Below, one piece after another: positions 8,751 to 16,699 of a stretch of DNA of 64,000 nucleotides. The stretch is from CBDDEH01 sp965226865. Lineage in GTDB: Bacteria; Chloroflexota; Dehalococcoidia; Lucifugimonadales; JAGWBF01. Positions within the stretch are counted from its first letter, which is position 1. Every line of letters starts with the position of its first letter. A model generated the notes under the pieces. That model had not been told where the DNA came from and ran no database searches. It saw only the letters and a program-made list of their open reading frames with translations. The DNA lies in assembly GCA_965226865.1 (NCBI GenBank), contig CBDDEH010000003.1, forward strand, positions 744,001 through 808,000, written 5' to 3'. A program made the translations under genes and the position numbers.

Positions 8751-9260
8751 ATGACATACGGCACCGCGAATCAAATTCCCCTACGCCTCGAAACCACATT
8801 CGGCCTTGGGCGCGACTGGACGTCGCAGGCAGGGCAGTCTGCAACGGTCTGGGAGATGCCTGCCTACCATCTACTGTGGTTCGATGATGCAGCAGCGAGC
8901 GATATGGAACTACGGAGGCTGTGGGAAGCACGGAAAGGCCATCAAGCCTATCCGGTTGTCTTGCTGGCCTGGTCGGACGACGTAAACAAAGTGCGGGTAG
9001 CCGGGCCGCAGGATGCCCGGCCCGTTCGGGAGTTGCGAGTCAGCCGAGTCCTCGATCTGTTGGAGACGAGCCGCAGTCTGGCGGCCCGTGAAGCAGCATC
9101 GTTCCTGGCCAGGGAGTTCAGCCGGCTTGAGGACGCACTGGTTGCCCGCGCCTACGGCCTGACCATAGACGAGCTCCGCTTCATATTCACCGATTTCACC
9201 GAGAACGCGGTCAGCCCCGCCTACCGACGGCAGGTGCTGGAGAAGTTCGAGGGACTGTAG
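8751..9260 (+). CDS. Hypothetical protein, possible Eco57I-like remnant or accessory
   Basis: 169 aa. The middle (YPVVLLAWSDDVNKVRVAGP, then VRELRVSRVLDLLETSRSLA) reminds me of the N-terminal part of large Eco57I-type restriction-modification proteins, and the end (VARAYGLTIDELRFIFTDF) of their C-terminus. It could be an internally deleted derivative or a small independent protein; this is recall, not proof. It lies 72 bp upstream of DUF5131 copy 2 on the same strand, with a 9-bp inverted repeat between them. There is no sign of a methylase catalytic motif. Confidence 0.45.
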   Translation: MTYGTANQIPLRLETTFGLGRDWTSQAGQSATVWEMPAYHLLWFDDAAASDMELRRLWEARKGHQAYPVVLLAWSDDVNKVRVAGPQDARPVRELRVSRVLDLLETSRSLAAREAASFLAREFSRLEDALVARAYGLTIDELRFIFTDFTENAVSPAYRRQVLEKFEGL

Positions 9261-9290
9261 GCAAAGGCGGTGTGACATGAGCCTGTTTCG

Positions 9291-9313
9291 GTCTACGGTA
9301 CTGCACCGTAGAC
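9291..9313 (+). promoter_or_regulatory. Perfect 9-bp inverted repeat upstream of DUF5131 copy 2
   Basis: GTCTACGGT (9291-9299) and ACCGTAGAC (9305-9313) are exact reverse complements around a 5-nt spacer and end 19 nt before the ATG at 9333. No T-run follows, so an operator or RNA element is more likely than a terminator. Confidence 0.5.
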
Positions 9314-9332
9314 TATCGAGAGGTGCTTCGCG

Positions 9333-10091
9333 ATGGCATCGACGATAGAGTGGACTGATGAGACGTGGAATCCGGTGACGGGTTGTACCCGCGTATCGCC
9401 CGGCTGCGACCACTGCTACATGTTCGCACTGTATCCACGTCTGAAGGCAATGGGCGTACCCGGATACGAGGGCGACCCTCGCGAGGTGCGGCTGCTGCCG
9501 GAGCGGCTGGACGCCCCGATGCGCTGGCGTAGACCGCGGCGCGTCTTCGTCAACAGCATGTCGGATGTCTTCCATCCCAGCGTGCCTTACGATTTCATCA
9601 ACGACATCTTCGACGTCATGCGTGAGGCGGCTGAGCTGCGTGGGCACGTATTCCAGGTCCTAACAAAGCGGCCGGGGCGGGCTGTGGGATGGTGGCAGCA
9701 CAACCAGGCACGCTACAGCGGCAAGTGGCCTGACGGCGTATGGATCGGCACGTCGGTGGAGAACCAGAAGTACGCGCCTCGAATCACCGTGCTGGCGCGG
9801 CTACCGGCGGCGGTGCGATTCGTCTCGGCCGAGCCGTTGCTCGGAGCGGTTGACCTGCGCCAGTGGCTCGACGTCCGCGCCGTGCATTGGGTCATTGCCG
9901 GAGGAGAGAGCGGCCCCGCCGCTAGGCCGATGGAGTTGGACTGGGCGCGGGACCTGCGGGATCAATCCTTTGCGGCAGGCGTGGCGTTCTTCCTGAAGCA
10001 GCTTGGGGGGAAGCGCGGGAAGCGATCAGGAGATGAAGCAATCCTGGACGGCAAGATATGGAGGCAAATGCCTGCTGGACAGTTGGGCTGA
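9333..10091 (+). CDS. DUF5131 (Gp37/Gp68-like) three-Cys-motif protein, copy 2
   Basis: 252 aa, closely related along its whole length to the protein at 3088. It has the same N-terminus (STIEWTDETWNPVTGC) and the same cysteine spacing C18-x6-C25-x2-C28. VFVNSMSDVFHP, QVLTKRPGRA and VIAGGESGPAARPM are also retained. It ends in TGA one base before the ATG of a second TcmP gene. All family motifs are intact, so this copy could be functional even though its partner is truncated. Confidence 0.85.
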   Translation: MASTIEWTDETWNPVTGCTRVSPGCDHCYMFALYPRLKAMGVPGYEGDPREVRLLPERLDAPMRWRRPRRVFVNSMSDVFHPSVPYDFINDIFDVMREAAELRGHVFQVLTKRPGRAVGWWQHNQARYSGKWPDGVWIGTSVENQKYAPRITVLARLPAAVRFVSAEPLLGAVDLRQWLDVRAVHWVIAGGESGPAARPMELDWARDLRDQSFAAGVAFFLKQLGGKRGKRSGDEAILDGKIWRQMPAGQLG

Positions 10092-10092
10092 C

Positions 10093-10668
10093 ATGACCTC
10101 TCCGCGCTTCGGCGGCCCATGGACAGAGCGGAAGTTGCAAATTCTTCAAGCCTATCTCGACTCCTATACCACGGCTCTGAAAAACCAACCCTTCGCCTTA
10201 ACCTACGTTGATGGATTCGCGGGCGCGGGTTCGTACAGAGAGTCCGGGGCCGACTACGATGAGTTTGACGAGTTTCGCCAAGGTTCGACCCGGATCGCGT
10301 TGGCTATAGATGACAAGCCCTTTGACAGATTCGTCTTCATCGAGAAAGAAGTGGGCGCAGCGGAGGCACTGCTGACACTGGCGAGCGAATTCCAGGGACG
10401 ACAGATAGAAGTCGTTCAGGGAGACGCGAACATCGGGGTGCCACAGTTTTGCCACAACATGAGCGATTTCGACCGCGCCGTTGTGTTCTTGGACCCGTAT
10501 GCGACGGAGGTGTCTTGGGAAACAGTTAAGGCAATTGCAGAGTCAGGCAAGATCGACTGTTGGATTCTATTCCCATTAATGGCAGTGACGCGGTTGATGC
10601 CAACGCAAAAAGAACCTGGCGAGGCATGGGCAAAACGACTGGATCGCATATTCGGCGAGCGTAATTGA
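10093..10668 (+). pseudogene. TcmP copy 2, truncated by IS3-family element
   Basis: About 190 aa remain. The start ATG at 10093 follows the DUF5131 stop directly. The N-terminus FGGPWTERKLQILQAYLDSY leads to YVDGFAGAGSY, the TcmP nucleotide-binding-like loop, and VFLDPYATEVSW corresponds to the second acidic motif. The frame ends inside the terminal repeat of the insertion sequence at 10666, and no remainder of the gene is found on its other side. It therefore lost its 3' end by an IS-associated deletion. It belongs to a different TcmP subtype from copy 1. Confidence 0.8.
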
Positions 10669-10694
10669 CCTGCCCCCAATAGTTGTACCGCAAA

Positions 10695-11555
10695 TCATGA
10701 GACACTGATAGCGCTTGGAGCAGAGGAGGTGAGGATGGCCTCTGGAGCAGGAGGGCGATAGCCCAGGGCGCTGTGGGGGCGTTGGTGGTTGTACTCGTGG
10801 CGCCACTGCTCGGTGAGGACCTGCACCTCCCAGAGGGTATCGAAGAGCTCCCGGTCCAAGAGTTCGTCCCTAAGCTTGCCGTTGAAGCTCTCAACATACC
10901 CATTCTCCCAAGGGCTACCCGGTGTGATGAAGAGGGTTGTGACTCCCACCCCTTGGAGCCACAACCGCACCGCCCTGGCGGTGAACTCCGGCCCGTTGTC
11001 CGAGCGGAGGTGCTCCGGCACGCCACGCTGGACCATGAGGTCCCCCAGGCATTCAATGACATGGGGTGAGCGTAACGAGCGACCCACATGGATGGCCAGA
11101 CACTCCCTGGTATACTCATCCACCACTGTCAGGAGACGAACGGGTTTGCCGTCACTGGTACGAAGGGCCACAAAGTCGTATGCCCAGACGTGGTTCCGTC
11201 GTTGTGGCCTCAGCCGCACGCAGGAGCCGTCAGTAAGCCAGAGTCGGCCCCGTTTGGGCTGTTTGGCTGGTACCTTGAGTCCTTCCCGTCGCCAGATCCG
11301 CTCCACCCGCTTGTGGTTCACTCTCCATCCCTCCCATTGCAGCATGGCAGTCACCCGCCGGTACCCATACCGTCCGTACCGACTGGCCAGCCGAACCACT
11401 GCCATCGTCAGGGCCTCCTCATCATCGGCCACTGTTGCAGTGTACCTCTGTGTTGACCGGGGTTGCTCAAGCGCCCGGCAAGCGCGCCGCTCAGAGATGC
11501 CATACCGTTCCCGTGCCAACTCCACGCATCTCCGCCGGCGGGCCGGGCTCAGAAG
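10695..11555 (-). CDS. IS3-family transposase OrfB, copy A
   Basis: DDE integrase half of the transposase. Motifs include an HTH-21-type region (YGISERRACRALEQP), the first Asp in NHVWAYDFVALRTSDGKPVR, the second in LRSDNGPEFTARAV, and the Glu in NGYVESFNGKLRDELLDRE. The C-terminus is EYNHQRPHSALGYRPPAPE. The reading frame is open upstream of 11555, but the natural product is expected from a -1 shift out of OrfA near the GGGGAAAC around 11560, as in other IS3 elements. Both halves are intact, so this copy may still supply transposase. Confidence 0.85.
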   Translation of the reverse strand, partial: LLSPARRRRCVELARERYGISERRACRALEQPRSTQRYTATVADDEEALTMAVVRLASRYGRYGYRRVTAMLQWEGWRVNHKRVERIWRREGLKVPAKQPKRGRLWLTDGSCVRLRPQRRNHVWAYDFVALRTSDGKPVRLLTVVDEYTRECLAIHVGRSLRSPHVIECLGDLMVQRGVPEHLRSDNGPEFTARAVRLWLQGVGVTTLFITPGSPWENGYVESFNGKLRDELLDRELFDTLWEVQVLTEQWRHEYNHQRPHSALGYRPPAPEAILTSSAPSAISVS

Positions 11556-11827
11556 TTTCCCCGTGCTGCCTCCTTCAGAATCTGGTTGTCCAACGTCAGG
11601 TCCGCTACCGCACGCCTGAGTCGTCCGTTCTCCGCTTCCATCTCCCGCAACCGCCTCGCCTGGTCTATTCTCAGCCCCCCATACTGCTGCCGCCACCGGT
11701 AAAACGTATGGTCTGATACCCCGATACCCCTGCATGCCTGGGCCACCGTCTCCCCTTGCGCCAGGGCCACCTCCGCTTCCCGCAGCTTCCCTATGATCTC
11801 TTCTACACTGCGCTTTTTACTCGCCAT
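11549..11827 (-). CDS. IS3-family transposase OrfA, copy A
   Basis: 92 aa. It has the HTH KRSVEEIIGKLREAEVALAQ followed by VAQACRGIGVSDHTFYRWRQ and the leucine-zipper LREMEAENGRLRRAVADLTL. It overlaps OrfB by a few nucleotides in another frame, the usual arrangement for programmed frameshifting. Its six-C run keeps the frame open; copy B has five Cs there and is broken. Confidence 0.85.
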   Translation of the reverse strand: MASKKRSVEEIIGKLREAEVALAQGETVAQACRGIGVSDHTFYRWRQQYGGLRIDQARRLREMEAENGRLRRAVADLTLDNQILKEAARGNF

Positions 11828-11871
11828 TGACTACCCCCTCTCACCAGCTCCACTTTACGAGTTTATAACTG

Positions 11872-12495
11872 GAGCCTGTGCACGGTGCCGCCGAGGTGGC
11901 GCCAGACCAGCACGTAGGAAGTTCTCCCCCGCAGGTACGTTCCCGGCGGCGCCTCGAAGAAGCTGTGGCCCGCCGCCAGTTTTTGGGGGGTGAATCCCTG
12001 GGACAACACATCGTTGGTGGTATCAGCAGGTCAGACCAGCGTTGATGGTGTTGCCGACGTGCGGGTCAGTTCGGCGATCGGGCCGAACGGCAGGCTGGTC
12101 ACGGCCTCCGTGAAGCTGGCTCCGTCCCTGAACGAGACTTTCACCTTGATCAGCTTGCCGACATCGGCTTCGACTGGCTGGTAACTGGCCGAGTTGGCGC
12201 CTACGTTAGTCTGGGTCCCGCCGTCGACCCGGATCCACTGGTAGGACCAGGTGAAGGTGACGAAACTACTGCCAATTTGGGTAATAGGGAGCCCGTTCCC
12301 GTCGGCGATGCCCTCAGTGTCGGCGAACAGGATGCCGGCGCCTTCCGCGGAAGCCAGGACTACCGGCCGTCCGGTGGCGTTCGGGTTCGGCGGAATCTGG
12401 GCGTGAACGACCCAGGGGATGAGCAGCAGGGCGGCGAGGACCGCCAGCCCGATGAGCAGCAGCGGGAGCAGCGAAAGACGCCGGGAGGCGGTCAT
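11872..12495 (-). pseudogene. Secreted fibronectin/Ig-like protein fragment
   Basis: From ATG 12495 the protein has a signal peptide (RLSLLPLLLIGLAVLAALLL, then VVHAQ) and an Ig/cadherin-like module (FTWSYQWIRVDGGTQTNVGA, then SYQPVEADVGKLIKVKVSF). An in-frame TGA near 12031 interrupts it. Beyond that stop the same frame continues with recognisable sequence (SQGFTP, then APPGTYLRGRTSYVLVWRHL) until the insertion sequence. It looks like the start of a large Chloroflexota-type surface protein that has acquired a nonsense codon, and possibly an internal deletion, and lost its 3' end to IS activity. Confidence 0.6.
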
Positions 12496-12644
12496 GACTG
12501 GTTTCCGGTCAGCCAAGGCCGCCTATCGAGGGGCGTGGTCCGGTCTCCGTGCACGGCAGACCCCAGCGCGGCTGGCGTAGCGACGGCCCGTGCCGTGGTT
12601 CCGTCCGCCGTCTCCGGTGCATGGACTGGTCTGTCGAGCCTCAT
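12492..12644 (-). CDS. Small upstream ORF coupled to secreted-protein gene
   Basis: 50 aa starting MRLDRPVHAPETADG. An AGGGAGG ribosome site sits 8 nt before its ATG, better than the site of the following gene. Its stop overlaps the ATG at 12495 (ATGA), implying translational coupling. No family is recognised. It may be a leader ORF or the original N-terminus displaced by a frameshift. Confidence 0.4.
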   Translation of the reverse strand: MRLDRPVHAPETADGTTARAVATPAALGSAVHGDRTTPLDRRPWLTGNQS

Positions 12645-12737
12645 GTGAATGCCTCCCTAGAACAGGGTTAGTCAGGGAGAAAGTACCACCTCTCTGTGAA
12701 CATTCAATGTAAAATGGGGCTATTTTCGGTGGCAGTC

Positions 12738-12766
12738 TGGTGACGATTCTTAGAAAAGGGTATAAT
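12738..12766 (+). promoter_or_regulatory. Probable promoter of the hybrid sensor kinase
   Basis: A perfect TATAAT at 12761-12766 has a poor -35 (TGGTGA, 12738-12743) 17 bp upstream, implying transcription from about 12773 and a ~100-nt leader before the ATG at 12872. The weak -35 suggests an activator may be needed. Confidence 0.45.
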
Positions 12767-12871
12767 CGGGGTTGATTGCGACCCATTCACAACGATTTGG
12801 CTCAGCAGCCCGTTTCGGTGCGCCGAGACGCTTGAGCGCCCGGTTCGATTGCAAAAGATGAAGGCTGTTAT

Positions 12872-15274
12872 ATGAACGAGTCCGACACTCCCAGTCCTGA
12901 GACTGAGCCCCCTCGGGACCGCCTGTCCCGACTCAGCGAGGCCAGCCTCCGCATCAACGAAAGCCTGGACCTCGACACGGTGCTCCGGGAGGTCCTGGCC
13001 TCCGCCCGTGACCTGACCAGGTCGCGCTACGGCGTGTTCATCCTCCTCGACGATGCCGGGGGAATGCGGGAATTCTTCGGCTCCGGCATGACGCCCGAGC
13101 AGGGACGGAAGCTATGGGCCGAGCCGGACCGGGTTAGGTTCTTTGATTACGTTGGCAGTATCCAGAAACCGCTGCGAGTGCAGGACTTCCACAGCCACGC
13201 CCGGACGCTGGGTCTTCCCGAGTTCCCACCGGCCATGACGGCGAGTTCCCTCCTGTCCTTTCTGGCTGCTCCAATCCGCCACCAGGGCGAGCACTTGGGC
13301 ACCATCTACCTTGACGAGAAGGAAGGTGAATATACCCAGGAGGACGAGGAGACGCTGGTGATGTTCGCGTCCCAGGCGGCGTTGGTCATCGCCAACGCCC
13401 GCCGGTACCGGGAGGAACAGCGGGCCAGAGCGCGCCTGGAGACGCTGATCAACATCTCTCCAGTGGGTGTGGCGGTCTTCGACGCCCGAACGGGAGCGCC
13501 GCTCTCCTTCAACCGGGAGGCGGTGCGGATCGTCGAGAGCCTGCGCGATCCGGATCAACCCCCGGAGCAACTGCTGGAGGTTCTGTCCTATCGGCGGGCC
13601 GGCGGACGGAATATTTCTCCGTTCGACATGGCTAGGGAGCTGATCGGGGGAGACACGGTGCGGGCCGAGGAGATAGTCCTGAGCGTCCCCGATGGCCGGT
13701 CGGTCACCGTCCTGGTCAACGCCACGCCGTCGCGGTTGGAGGAAGACAACGAGGCGGAGACGGTGGTCGTCACCCTACAGGACATGACGTCTCTGAATGA
13801 GTTGGAGAAGATGCGAGCCGAGTTCCTGGGGATGGTGAGCCACGAGTTGCGGGCGCCCTTGACCTCCATCAAGGGGTCGGTCGACACCCTGCTGGAGTCC
13901 TTCAACTCCCTGGACTCCGCCGAGATGGTGCAGTTCCTCCGTATCATCAAGTCCCAGAGCGACCGGATGCGGGACCTGATCAGCGACCTGCTGGACGTGG
14001 CCCGTATCGAGACGGGCATGTTGTCGGTTACTCCAGAACCGGTGGAAGTGGCAGATCTGGTGGACGAGGCGAAGAACACCTTCCTGACCGGGGGCGGCCG
14101 GAGAAACTTCACTATAGACATGGACCTGGACCTGCCCTGGGTGATGGCTGACCGGCGGCGCATCGTCCAGGTCTTGGGCAACCTGTTGTCAAACGCAGCC
14201 CGGTACTCCCCCGACTCCTCCGCTATTCGGGTCAACGCCTCCCTGGGGGAGGACTGCGTTGAAATATCCGTGGCCGACGAAGGCCGAGGCGTGTCCCCCG
14301 ACGAAATGCCGTTGCTGTTCCGGAAGTTCTCCCGGAACATAGGCCAGGGCGCGGCACGCGAGGCCCCGGACACCGGCCTCGGCCTTGCGATCTGCAAGGG
14401 GATCGTGGAGGCTCTCGGCGGCCGCATTTGGGCCGAAAGCGCTGGATTGGGCCAGGGATCCACGTTCACCTTCACCCTGCCGGTGGCCGGCGCCGCCGGC
14501 GCGGCGGTCGAGAGTTCCAGTCCGAACGTCACGTCGCGACCGGGGGCCAGAGACCTGGCGCGGATTCTGGTAGTGGACGACGACCCGACGGTCCTCAGGT
14601 ATGTACGGGATGCCCTCTCCAGAGCGGGCTATGCGCCGATAGTGACTACCGATCCGGACGACGCCCTCCGCATCCTCGAGAGCGACCGGCCCCGCCTGGT
14701 GCTGCTGGACCTGATGCTGCCGGGCAGCGACGGCATTGAGCTGATGAAGAGCATCCTGGACATCGCCGAGGTGCCGGTGATCTTCCTGTCGGCCTATGGC
14801 CGGGACGAGATCATCGCGCGGGCCTTCGAGGCAGGGGCCACCGACTATATGGTCAAGCCCTTCTCGCCCACCGAACTGGTGGCAAGGGTCCGGGGGGGCC
14901 TGCGCCGGCGTATGGCTTCCTCAACGGGAGAGCCGTCGGAACCCTTCGTACTGGGCGACTTGGTCATCGACTACGCCGAACGGCGGGCGAGCGTGGCCGG
15001 GCGTGCGGTTCATCTGACTCCCACCGAGTACGAGCTGCTCTTCGACCTGTCGGTGAATGCCGGACGGGTGTTGACCTTCGACGCCCTGTTGGACCGGGTC
15101 TGGGGCCTTGGGCGCTCCGGCGACAGAGGGAGTGTCCGCACCTACGTGAAGCGGCTCCGCCGCAAGCTGCGCGAGGACGCCGGGAACCCGAAGTATATCT
15201 TCGCCGAGCCTCGCGTCGGCTACCGGATGCCGAAGGGAGGACAAACATCAGGTGAGGCGCCAGCAACTGATTGA
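12872..15274 (+). CDS. One-protein two-component regulator: GAF-PAS-kinase-receiver-OmpR
   Basis: 800 aa. The order is a GAF sensor (about 25-185); a PAS-like region (195-315); HisKA with VSHELRAPLTSIKG (phospho-acceptor His324); a HATPase with N box VLGNLLSNAARYSP and G boxes DEGRGVSP and GLGLAICKG; a receiver starting ILVVDDDPTV near 565 with phospho-acceptor Asp613 in LLDLMLPG; and an OmpR/PhoB winged helix (about 700-790, LTPTEYELLFDLSVNAGRVL). No membrane segment is visible, so sensing is cytoplasmic. Fusing kinase, receiver and DNA-binding domain in one chain removes the separate regulator. The ligand and target genes are unknown; the SDR gene 46 bp downstream may share the transcript. 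Confidence 0.9.
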   Translation: MNESDTPSPETEPPRDRLSRLSEASLRINESLDLDTVLREVLASARDLTRSRYGVFILLDDAGGMREFFGSGMTPEQGRKLWAEPDRVRFFDYVGSIQKPLRVQDFHSHARTLGLPEFPPAMTASSLLSFLAAPIRHQGEHLGTIYLDEKEGEYTQEDEETLVMFASQAALVIANARRYREEQRARARLETLINISPVGVAVFDARTGAPLSFNREAVRIVESLRDPDQPPEQLLEVLSYRRAGGRNISPFDMARELIGGDTVRAEEIVLSVPDGRSVTVLVNATPSRLEEDNEAETVVVTLQDMTSLNELEKMRAEFLGMVSHELRAPLTSIKGSVDTLLESFNSLDSAEMVQFLRIIKSQSDRMRDLISDLLDVARIETGMLSVTPEPVEVADLVDEAKNTFLTGGGRRNFTIDMDLDLPWVMADRRRIVQVLGNLLSNAARYSPDSSAIRVNASLGEDCVEISVADEGRGVSPDEMPLLFRKFSRNIGQGAAREAPDTGLGLAICKGIVEALGGRIWAESAGLGQGSTFTFTLPVAGAAGAAVESSSPNVTSRPGARDLARILVVDDDPTVLRYVRDALSRAGYAPIVTTDPDDALRILESDRPRLVLLDLMLPGSDGIELMKSILDIAEVPVIFLSAYGRDEIIARAFEAGATDYMVKPFSPTELVARVRGGLRRRMASSTGEPSEPFVLGDLVIDYAERRASVAGRAVHLTPTEYELLFDLSVNAGRVLTFDALLDRVWGLGRSGDRGSVRTYVKRLRRKLREDAGNPKYIFAEPRVGYRMPKGGQTSGEAPATD

Positions 15275-15320
15275 ACCGCTGTTTACTTACCTTTAAGGAG
15301 GAAGTGAGGAATGGAACACG

Positions 15321-16253
15321 ATGCCGCCCCCCGACCTCGCCGTCGTCACCGGCGCCTTTAGCTATACGGGCAGGTATGTCACCCGGCGTCTGCTCGACCA
15401 GGGTGTCCGCGTTAGGACCCTTACCCGCAGCCCGGATGCGGAGGGCCCCTTCGGCGGCCGGTTCGAGGTGGCCCCCCTGGACTTCTCAGACTCCGATGGA
15501 CTGTGCCAGTCGATGCAGGGAGCGGGCGTCTTCTACAACACCTACTGGATACGGTACGCCCATGGCCAGACCACCTTCGACCTCGCGGTCGAGAACACCA
15601 GGGCGCTGTTCGAGGCCGCCAAGAGGGCAGGCGTCGGCAGGATAGTCCACTTCTCGGTGACGAACCCATCTACCGAGTCCGGCCTCCCCTATTTCAGAGG
15701 CAAGGCCCAGGTGGAGGACATGCTGGTGGGCCTGGGAGTCCCCTACGCCATCATCAGGCCGACGCTGGTCTTCGGGGTCGGCGACCTGCTGCTCAACAAC
15801 ATGGCCTGGGCGCTGCGGCGCTTCCCCGTCTTCCCCGTCTACGGGAGCGGTGACTATCCGGTCCAGCCCGTCTACGTCGAAGACCTTGCGGCCCAGGCGG
15901 TGGAGGCCGGTTCTCAGGGAGAAAACTCCGTAACCGACGCAGCGGGACCGGATACCTTCTCGTTCGAGGCTCTGCTTCGCCTGCTGGCCTCCTCGATGGG
16001 CGTCCGAAGATGGTTCCCGCACACGCCTCCGCGCGTGGGTCTCGCTCTGACCGGGCTGGTGGGCCTACTGATGCGTGACATGGCGCTCACCCATGACGAG
16101 GTTGTCGGTCTCATGGATGGCCTGCTGACATCCGCCGAACCGCCGACCGGCACGACTAGGTTGGCCGATTGGCTCGACGACAACGCGGACGGGCTGGGTC
16201 GCCGGTACGTGTCTGAGCTACGGCGCAACTACGGGGGATTGCCGCCATCGTGA
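15321..16253 (+). CDS. NmrA-like / NDUFA9-like atypical SDR (NAD(P)-binding)
   Basis: 310 aa. The N-terminal VVTGAFSYTGRYVTRRLLDQ carries the TGxxGxxG-type dinucleotide site in the variant TGAFSYTGRYV, typical of NmrA/NDUFA9-like atypical SDRs. IVHFSVTNP and PYAIIRPTLVFGVGDLLLNN fit the family's central strand and substrate region. The usual catalytic Tyr-x3-Lys is partly kept as YFRGKAQVE. AAGGAGGAAG lies about 15-25 nt upstream of the chosen ATG. Its position just after the one-protein regulator suggests linked expression. The substrate is not predictable. Confidence 0.8.
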   Translation: MPPPDLAVVTGAFSYTGRYVTRRLLDQGVRVRTLTRSPDAEGPFGGRFEVAPLDFSDSDGLCQSMQGAGVFYNTYWIRYAHGQTTFDLAVENTRALFEAAKRAGVGRIVHFSVTNPSTESGLPYFRGKAQVEDMLVGLGVPYAIIRPTLVFGVGDLLLNNMAWALRRFPVFPVYGSGDYPVQPVYVEDLAAQAVEAGSQGENSVTDAAGPDTFSFEALLRLLASSMGVRRWFPHTPPRVGLALTGLVGLLMRDMALTHDEVVGLMDGLLTSAEPPTGTTRLADWLDDNADGLGRRYVSELRRNYGGLPPS

Positions 16254-16299
16254 CGAGGCGGCAGAGTTGGGCCTTCCGGGCAGCCGCTCTGATGGGTGA

Positions 16300-16313
16300 T
16301 GTAGTATACTACA
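16300..16313 (+). promoter_or_regulatory. 14-bp perfect palindrome upstream of HTH gene
   Basis: TGTAGTATACTACA is self-complementary and lies 30 nt before the ATG of the excisionase-type HTH gene at 16344. The position suits an autoregulatory operator. Confidence 0.45.
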
Positions 16314-16343
16314 GCATAGCACCTAGCCCAGTAGGATCGAGAC

Positions 16344-16544
16344 ATGACCATGCCCGAGGAATTCACAGTACCTCAAGCAGCGGCCTATCTCAGCGTCAGC
16401 GAGGAGACCGTTCGCCGCAACATCAGGTCGAAGCGCTTGGGAGCCTTGCGCAGAGGAACACAGTGGTTCATCCCACGCGATGTCCTCGTGATCTTTGCCA
16501 ACAGCTACGACCCCAAGACCGGGCAGATAGGAGAAATGCTATGA
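16344..16544 (+). CDS. Excisionase-family HTH protein (probable antitoxin)
   Basis: 66 aa. TVPQAAAYLSVSEETVRRNI followed by RSKRLGALRRGTQWFIPRDV is a MerR-like HTH_17 domain covering most of the protein. Such proteins are either excisionases or antitoxins of PIN toxins. Its stop overlaps an ATG (ATGA), and the short sequence that follows resembles the first residues of a PIN toxin, favouring the antitoxin reading. A perfect palindrome lies upstream. Confidence 0.7.
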   Translation: MTMPEEFTVPQAAAYLSVSEETVRRNIRSKRLGALRRGTQWFIPRDVLVIFANSYDPKTGQIGEML

Positions 16545-16590
16545 ATGCCTGTTCTTTGATGCGCCCACGATCATGGCTGGTGACTTGACC
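16541..16590 (+). pseudogene. Possible PIN-toxin N-terminal remnant
   Basis: Directly after the HTH gene one frame reads CLFFDAPTIMAGDLT before a stop, close to the PIN start 'VFFDASVLIAG'. The rest of a PIN gene is absent and the KAP gene follows 110 bp later. The match is only about 10 residues, so this is tentative. Confidence 0.3.
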
Positions 16591-16699
16591 TAGAAAATGA
16601 CAACGACTGGATTGACAGATATGAGTGATTCGGGAAAGTGGCCCATAACGATTCTGCTCGGCGAGTTCCGGCCTAAGTTGAGCGGTACGGGAGCAAGCC

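Larger units (their letters stand above)
10666..11871 (-). mobile_element. IS3-family (IS407-like) element, copy A, right end lost
   Basis: It is nearly identical to the complete copy at 51026-52254. It starts with the same terminus TGACCTGCCCCCAATAG at 10666. The match stops at about 11871 (TTTATAACTGGA), so the last ~24 bp of the element are not in place. Two differences from copy B are visible: C at 11458 versus T, and a run of six C (11675-11680) versus five. There is no target duplication. Confidence 0.85.

Noticed and set aside
10789..11619. Long plus-strand reading frame of 276 codons opposite the IS3 transposase (repeated at 51149)
   Set aside because: It is antisense to a well-supported OrfB, has arginine/serine-rich shadow composition and no homology I recognise.
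13588..14532. 314-codon minus-strand frame opposite the sensor kinase
   Set aside because: Serine/arginine-rich antisense shadow; the plus strand has continuous kinase motifs.
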